Below are positions 58,944-64,000 of a stretch of DNA of 64,000 nucleotides, one piece after another. The DNA is taken from contig CADCXD010000008.1 in assembly GCA_902806575.1 (NCBI GenBank), forward strand, positions 1,054,001 to 1,118,000. Reading direction: 5' to 3'. Position 1 is the stretch's first letter; every line of letters starts with the position of its first letter. The position numbers were made by a program, and so were the translations under genes. Source of the DNA: Jackrogersella multiformis (lineage: Eukaryota; Ascomycota; Sordariomycetes; Xylariales; Hypoxylaceae). The notes under the pieces were generated by a model that saw only the letters and a program-made list of their open reading frames with translations, ran no database searches and was not told the DNA's origin.

Positions 58944-59708
58944 ATGCCGCCCTCCACAATGCGATCACAACCCTCTCCGGGCATCATGTCCTTGATAACA
59001 CCAGCTCTATTTTTCATCGCAGCATTGTCTGGCAGCTACCTATTTTCTTTCAAAACTCGGCATTCAAGACATTCAAGAACGCGCGATCTGACCACTAGCG
59101 CCCAGGCAAGAGATCTCGCCTATGAATCCGAGGACGATAATGAGAATGAAAACCGCAACGACACTGAAAATCTCAACTCCGCGTCCAACTCCGAATCGCG
59201 ACAGCTTGTATACGATCCGGGAAATGATGACGATTTCCTCATAGTACTGGATAGGCCTCAATTTCGAACACAATTTGGCGTTAGATCCGGCGCGGCGGTC
59301 CGCGGATACCCTAGCTATGGAGGCGTCTATGTTCTTCACTGCACCGCAGTCGAGCTAGACTTTTTAGGACTCGACCGCTATCATATCGCCATGAGATCAT
59401 TGGATCAAGAAGAGGAGGACGCCCATTGCAACAACATGCGCAGGCTCGGGGCGACGTGGTGGGAGAGCGAGGCAGCATTCAGGCAGAAAGCTATGGGTTC
59501 AGATAGATCTGGCGACCCCGTCACTTTTGTCGGATGGCCACCAGGCGGCGGCGTCTGGGTCCTCAGAACGACACAAGAGGATGCATCGACAAGAGGTGTT
59601 GGTAGAATCAACAATTGCAACACGATGGAGGAGCGGTGTCGCCTGATTAGGCAACTGGGCGGGACCTTTTACGAGAATCCAAGAGAAGGCCTATATCTGG
59701 AATTCTAG
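58944..59708 (+). CDS. Two-repeat secreted or membrane-anchored protein, family unknown
   Basis: A single exon encodes 254 aa. A hydrophobic segment near residues 15-36 is a signal anchor or signal peptide, then an acidic linker (60-100, DNENENRNDTEN). The rest is two related units: about residues 120-176 (RGYPSYGGVYVLHC, then HCNNMRRLGATWWES) and about 196-246 (VGWPPGGGVWVLRT, then RCRLIRQLGGTFYENP). Each ends with a NMRRLGATWWE / RLIRQLGGTFYE-like helix. I do not recognise a named family. Starts at 58944; Met at 58959 and 58986 are alternatives. The only neighbours are the NACHT relic and an orphan frame, so context says little. Confidence 0.65.
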   Translation: MPPSTMRSQPSPGIMSLITPALFFIAALSGSYLFSFKTRHSRHSRTRDLTTSAQARDLAYESEDDNENENRNDTENLNSASNSESRQLVYDPGNDDDFLIVLDRPQFRTQFGVRSGAAVRGYPSYGGVYVLHCTAVELDFLGLDRYHIAMRSLDQEEEDAHCNNMRRLGATWWESEAAFRQKAMGSDRSGDPVTFVGWPPGGGVWVLRTTQEDASTRGVGRINNCNTMEERCRLIRQLGGTFYENPREGLYLEF

Positions 59709-60599
59709 ATGGGTTACGAACGCGACGACACGAGGATCGAGAGCTTAGGATATACGAAAGCCTCGCTCGCATGGACGTCTCCTTTGACCTTCAAACCATC
59801 CCCACGGATGTAACGAAAAACTGTAACTATTACACGATGTACTATTCTTAACGTCAAACCAAACTTGCCGTCCCGTCAGACGCCAACTGGATTTCCTACT
59901 ATTGAAACGTGGTTAAGGGGGGCATCGGCGTACTGTTAGATATGAATACGAATTTTCGCATTGAATTCGACTATGCGAGCTAAGTTGAAATAACACCCTT
60001 GGCTCACCCCTCTTTGTTCTATCGTCTATCGTGTACACTCATAACATCTCCTAGTCCCTTCAACGTTTAACGAGCCTCAAGGTGGTATTTCGCGTCATCC
60101 ATGGCGGTCAATGTAAGTCGAAACCGTGAAAGTGAAATGACAAGGCTATCTTGAAGGAATAAAATAAATATTTTACACTTCATGAATAACGACAGGGGCA
60201 TATCTACCAGGTACCTACCTAGGTAGGTAGGGAATCTAGGTGTGCCTGACGTTGCATCAATACGCATGTTGGGCGCTGTTATTTAGTCCTTCACCTGGAG
60301 ACTGGTAAGGCATATTTGTAGTAAAGTTCGAAGAACATTAAAATATACCACATGAGATTATATATTAAACAAGGGCAGTGCGCATTTGGAAATGCCATTT
60401 TGACCATACTTACCTAGGTAGGTAGCTAATGGAAAACTAGTGTGACCCAGTTGAGGACCATGGTGCTAAACGGCTTGAACGTTAGCAATTATATGAGCCT
60501 TTTGGTAGTTTTGTCCTGGCAATCTGACTAGGTACTTGACCTTGAACCTAGTACAGAATTCGACTCGGATATCCACTGCACAGTTAGAACGACGGGCCT
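59709..60599. other. Intergenic gap
   Basis: It holds CCTAGG elements at 60210-60230 and 60413-60425. No gene. A 66-codon minus frame at 60067-60267 is unsupported. Confidence 0.45.
60210..60230. repeat. CCTAGG-type palindrome
   Basis: GTACCTACCTAGGTAGGTAG, palindromic except at one end. Confidence 0.65.
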
Positions 60600-60914
60600 T
60601 TGTTCAATGGAAAAGCTTTACAAGCACATTGTCGAGCCCGTCGAGTCTTTCGAAGCCCTCTCCTACCTAGGTACACATGGGCAACAAAGTCGAACAGCCA
60701 AAATATTGTAGTCGACAATGCAGCTATACACGTAAAGAAAAACCTCGAAACCGCCGAGTCCGTAGGCGGCCAATGCTCATACGGCCGCGCATTGCATATG
60801 ACGGACAGTGGCCAGTGCGTCGTCAAGGCTGTCAACTATTGGGTCCTCGAGGAGGTTCGTAATCAGGGCATCCCGCCGAATTTCACTTTTGGCTTCTCTT
60901 TGACCAGACGGTAA
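60600..60914 (+). CDS. Doubtful small ORF or gene fragment
   Basis: A 104-codon frame. The second half (VVDNAAIHVKKNLETAESVG, then CSYGRALHMTDSGQCVVKAV) reads like a real protein, but the first half passes through a CCTAGGTA element (60666), which elsewhere never falls in an exon. A second frame from 60677 (61 codons) overlaps. This may be the remnant of a small secreted protein or an unrecognised exon of a spliced gene. No family recognised. Confidence 0.25.
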   Translation: MFNGKALQAHCRARRVFRSPLLPRYTWATKSNSQNIVVDNAAIHVKKNLETAESVGGQCSYGRALHMTDSGQCVVKAVNYWVLEEVRNQGIPPNFTFGFSLTRR

Positions 60915-61415
60915 GCAGTGAGGATTACCCACTGTCATTGCTGTAAGATGCATCATGGGGAGGCTGATCTAGGATATTACACAATGCACTGGCGTAACTG
61001 TCTGTCCACGTTTCTCAAAAAGCTGAGATGGGTGGTGTTAAATAAATAGGGGTACGCACATGTGGCGTACGTACGTACGCGTGCGTAGGGGTAGATAGCG
61101 TAGTCAGACGCAATTCGTCCCTCTATAACAGTAAGATGGTGCAATATATTAATGTAGATTATTTTCCAATATTCCCAAAGACATTAAAGACGCAAACAAG
61201 ACAAAAAGGGTGTCAGTTAAGACCTCGATATTAAATTTTTTAAAATGATGTTGTGTTTGTATAATTTCTTACGTCACAAAAAGCTCTGCGCCGTCCTATA
61301 CCTAAACACCCCATAGCAGTTATTTTACAAAGAGCTCAGTTCTAAATGAGGAAACGGAATTTGGTAAGGTTGTACCCCTAGAGGTATACTGTAATGTCTT
61401 TCAAGGGAGAATGAA
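60915..61415. other. Intergenic gap
   Basis: Nothing recognised between the doubtful frame and the hydrolase stop codon. A GTACGTACGTACGC run occurs near 61068. Confidence 0.5.
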
Positions 61416-62743
61416 CTACACTCCTTGCCGCTTTAAGAAGTCAAAAATCATCCCGAACGCCTGCGGCGCTACCTTGTGTAAGTTAAGATTATGACTAGAA
61501 AACAGGACAGTTAGCGACGTCACTCAAATATTGAAGCTATAGAAATTTGTATCTAGGAAAATGACAGAAGAACTCACCCTGCAGGTAGATTATCGACGGT
61601 TTCGATAGCCTTGGCGCCAGAAAACGTGCTCTTAAAACCATCGAGAAGTCCAACGCAGTTGCCACCGCAAGCAGAAAGATCGAATTGACCCTGAAGAGCC
61701 AGTACTGGGGCTGTAACCGCCGCGAAATCAAGGGGGCTACTTGCGAGCAGTGACGGTAGCTCGCCGACAGCGAACGGTTCGCTGCCCGTGAAGTGCGACC
61801 ATTCGGCGACGCGGCGCTCGAAATCGTGCTCCTGACCGAAGTACACGTACGTCTCGGCATACAGGTCTACCGACGTCAGATAGCCAGGATCCAAAGAGCC
61901 CCAGCGGACCGGATCCGAGAGCCGCGCAACCCGGAAACCGGACCCAGCCAAAAAGGGGGTGAAATAGGTGAAGTTGCCCGCGAAGCCGGTCAGCACGATG
62001 GCATCGACGGCGGTTGTTTTACTGGCGGCGGATGCGACTGTCAGATACGATCCGTAGCTGTGACCCACGAGTGCGACCTTGGTGGCATTCGCGGTGTGCC
62101 GCGCATAATCTACGAGCGAGTCTAGGACGGCCGCTTCTACTTGGAACTGGGCATCGGACATCGCGTCGACCCTGTTTAGGAAATAATAGTTGATTAGTTA
62201 CAATTCTCGCGCTTGATAGTTGAGAATATTACTTACTTCGAGGACGAACCAACACCTATACGATCATAATTGAGGACAGAGTACCCAGCAGCAACCGCGG
62301 CTTCGACGAAGTTGTATGCCTCGGAATTATGAAAGGTCGGGCTCCAATACCTATACGCACATTAGTCGCAATTATTCCTAACTTGGGAATTACAGTCATC
62401 AGACAGAGACATACAGCTTGGACTCGATGATGCCGTGTGTCAGGATCAACATCGGACCCCCTGTCCCACAAAGCGTGGCGCCGACATTGAACTTGTTCTC
62501 CACAGCTGCGGCAGTCATTCCAGCGATAGGTAACGGGTCTGTGGGACTACTAAAGTCCCGCCTGGTGAGGTTCAGCGTTAAGGCGACTACATCCCAGTTA
62601 TCATTGATTGTTACGTTCACGATAAAGCGCGGCACGTTGACAGTGACCGGTAATGTGAGTTCCCTGCAACTTGAATTCGTAGGGTATGGCCGAGCGAAGG
62701 CCGTCGCAACAAGTCCGAAAGCTAGTAAGGAGTAAGCGAACAT
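61416..62743 (-). CDS. Secreted alpha/beta hydrolase
   Basis: Four exons on the minus strand (62415-62743, 62237-62350, 61578-62171, 61416-61494) encode 371 aa. A signal peptide (MFAYSLLAFGLVATAFA) and an N-glycosylation-rich stretch lead to an alpha/beta hydrolase fold. The oxyanion-side motif ILTHGIIESKLYW, the dyad strand YSVLNYDRIGVGSS, the nucleophile elbow VGHSYGSYL (S186) and a C-terminal AGHNLNLH (catalytic His) are all in order. The junctions reconstruct K148 (AA|G) and G346-H347 (GG|T CAT). Related enzymes include fungal esterases and haloalkane- or epoxide-hydrolase-like proteins; the substrate is unknown. A TATATAAA box lies about 81 bp upstream. Confidence 0.85.
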
Positions 62744-64000
62744 TTTGGCAGCTATGGGAAAGGGCTGGATAACGTGCTGAGATGAGGAGAGTATTGCTAA
62801 CCCTTTAGTCGCTGACGAGCCTGTTTATATATCCAGGCCTTAGCAGAGATGTTTGATAAGACTTAGCAAGCATGCGGTCTAGCATTGAATGTTGATCGAC
62901 CATGAGTGAAGACGATGGCGGATATCTACAAGTATCCACACGGAGCTGACAACTATGCTCGACGAAGAGTTGAAACTATCCCAGCCCTGCCAATCCCGCT
63001 CTGGATTGGATAAGTCATCAATAAGAAAGACCCTTACATCACCACGGGAGGAGATTTCGCCGCTAGAACATCACAATTAACACTCACTATAACTCTCTCA
63101 AGAGAGGGAAGTGTGCGCGCATGCTCATTGTAACATCAAGCCTCATAGTGTCAGCTCTCAGGCCTAGGGCAACAATACCTGATCAGTAATCCCATTCTAG
63201 ATATTCCAGCCATTAAACTGTCCCTTGCGCAAGTGCTTATCCGAGTGAGATGAGATATGCTAGGTAAGAACACCATATTCCCGATTTGGACAGAGTGGAT
63301 GTGGATCTTCAGTTCATCGCCAATCCAACCCAGATCTAAGAGAAACCCGTACCATCGCCATATACAGTGGGCTTAGCTCCAATGGGAAAGTTGAACTCGG
63401 TTATCCTCTTAAAGTGGTAGATAGGCCGACGCGAATGGGTCAACCTATCGCTGGGATTCCAAATCGGACCAGGGGTATGGTAGGGCTAGGCTTACGTGAG
63501 TTCATAGGGGAAATTATTCTCCAGAGGTATTCAATTTAAGCTGTTAAGGGTAGATTCTCGACTCTGTGATAAAGCTCTCTGTAAGGGCGATCAAACTGAC
63601 TTCGCATATTCGCGAAATATGTACCCTTGATAGAGCTACTTTGTAAGCGGTTTACATAATGTGCTTTATTTTTTATAATATTAGTAGGTAGTTCCCACTT
63701 CCGTACACGGCACGCAAGGTAATCATGTCTTCCCAACCTAACCTGATACATAACCAATACCATATAGACCCGCGAGAACTCTAGCGATGCAATACCGAGA
63801 CCAAGATTCTCCCTACCTAGGTATTCAAGTATATATCCTCATTAAACTAGGCGTACTTCGATACTTTCGTAGCAACTTAGCCCTCTAGCTCGGCCCTAAA
63901 ATTCGGGTCTCTACCCAGCGACAGCTTTTCGAACGAATCGGCACTAGGTGCAGGGCTAGGTAGTGGTTCTGCCTGGGATGCTCTAAAAGTAGCACTTGTA
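62744..64000. other. Terminal intergenic region
   Basis: No supported gene to the window edge. One CCTAGGTA element near 63816. A 75-codon minus frame at 63536-63763 has no signature. Confidence 0.45.
62824..62831 (-). promoter_or_regulatory. TATA box of the hydrolase gene
   Basis: TATATAAA on the minus strand, about 81 bp upstream of the ATG at 62743. Confidence 0.45.

Noticed and set aside
1..64000. CRISPR array, rRNA or bacterial-type operons
   Set aside because: No evenly spaced direct repeats with unique spacers, no rRNA stretches, and gene structure is fungal with introns.

Overview
The window reads as nuclear DNA of a filamentous ascomycete, most likely a Sordariomycete. Genes carry short introns (about 50-100 bp, GT..AG, often with a CTAAC/CTAAT-like branch site). 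Recognisable fungal families include Vps74, Rba50/RPAP1, Hpc2, Rrp14/SURF6, HET-domain, Pth11-like rhodopsin-domain proteins, DUF3632-type proteins and a membrane-anchored fucose-lectin-like propeller. A very AT-rich retrotransposon carries the transition-only scars expected of repeat-induced point mutation (RIP). Species cannot be named from this sequence.

Layout. 0.1-9.5 kb is conserved housekeeping: Vps74 (Golgi PI4P-binding adaptor), Rba50/RPAP1 (RNA polymerase II assembly) and Hpc2 (HIR histone chaperone), with a long non-coding gap before Hpc2. 10.3-13.6 kb has a nine-exon short-chain dehydrogenase and a secreted GH5 endo-mannanase. 14.4-22.7 kb is an accessory block: four small secreted cysteine-containing proteins (one with an RNase T1-type fold signature but an altered active site), flanked by two DUF3632-like proteins. 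Rrp14 (24.0-25.8 kb) is a housekeeping island. 28.7-31.8 kb holds a Pth11-like membrane protein convergent with a lectin-like membrane protein.

32,469-39,310 is a complete but dead LTR retrotransposon: 313-bp LTRs that align without gaps, TG..CA ends, and a perfect 5-bp target duplication (GCTAC). RIP is polarised: the inner part of each LTR is converted to A+T while the outer part is largely spared.

39.3-64 kb is accessory: a gene relic beside the element, an M6-type secreted metalloprotease, a 2-oxoglutarate/Fe(II) oxygenase, a HET protein, a CYP7/CYP8-like P450, a second Pth11-like protein, an M19 membrane dipeptidase, an MFS transporter, a decayed NACHT/NLR-type gene, a two-repeat membrane or secreted protein of unknown family and a secreted alpha/beta hydrolase. 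The oxygenase, P450, dipeptidase and transporter could form a small metabolic set, but no backbone synthase is visible.

A short palindromic motif built on CCTAGG (TACCTAGGTA and longer assemblies) recurs at more than 35 places in non-coding DNA and is not explained by the genes or the retrotransposon. Exon boundaries below were worked out by hand from reading frame, splice signals and family conservation.
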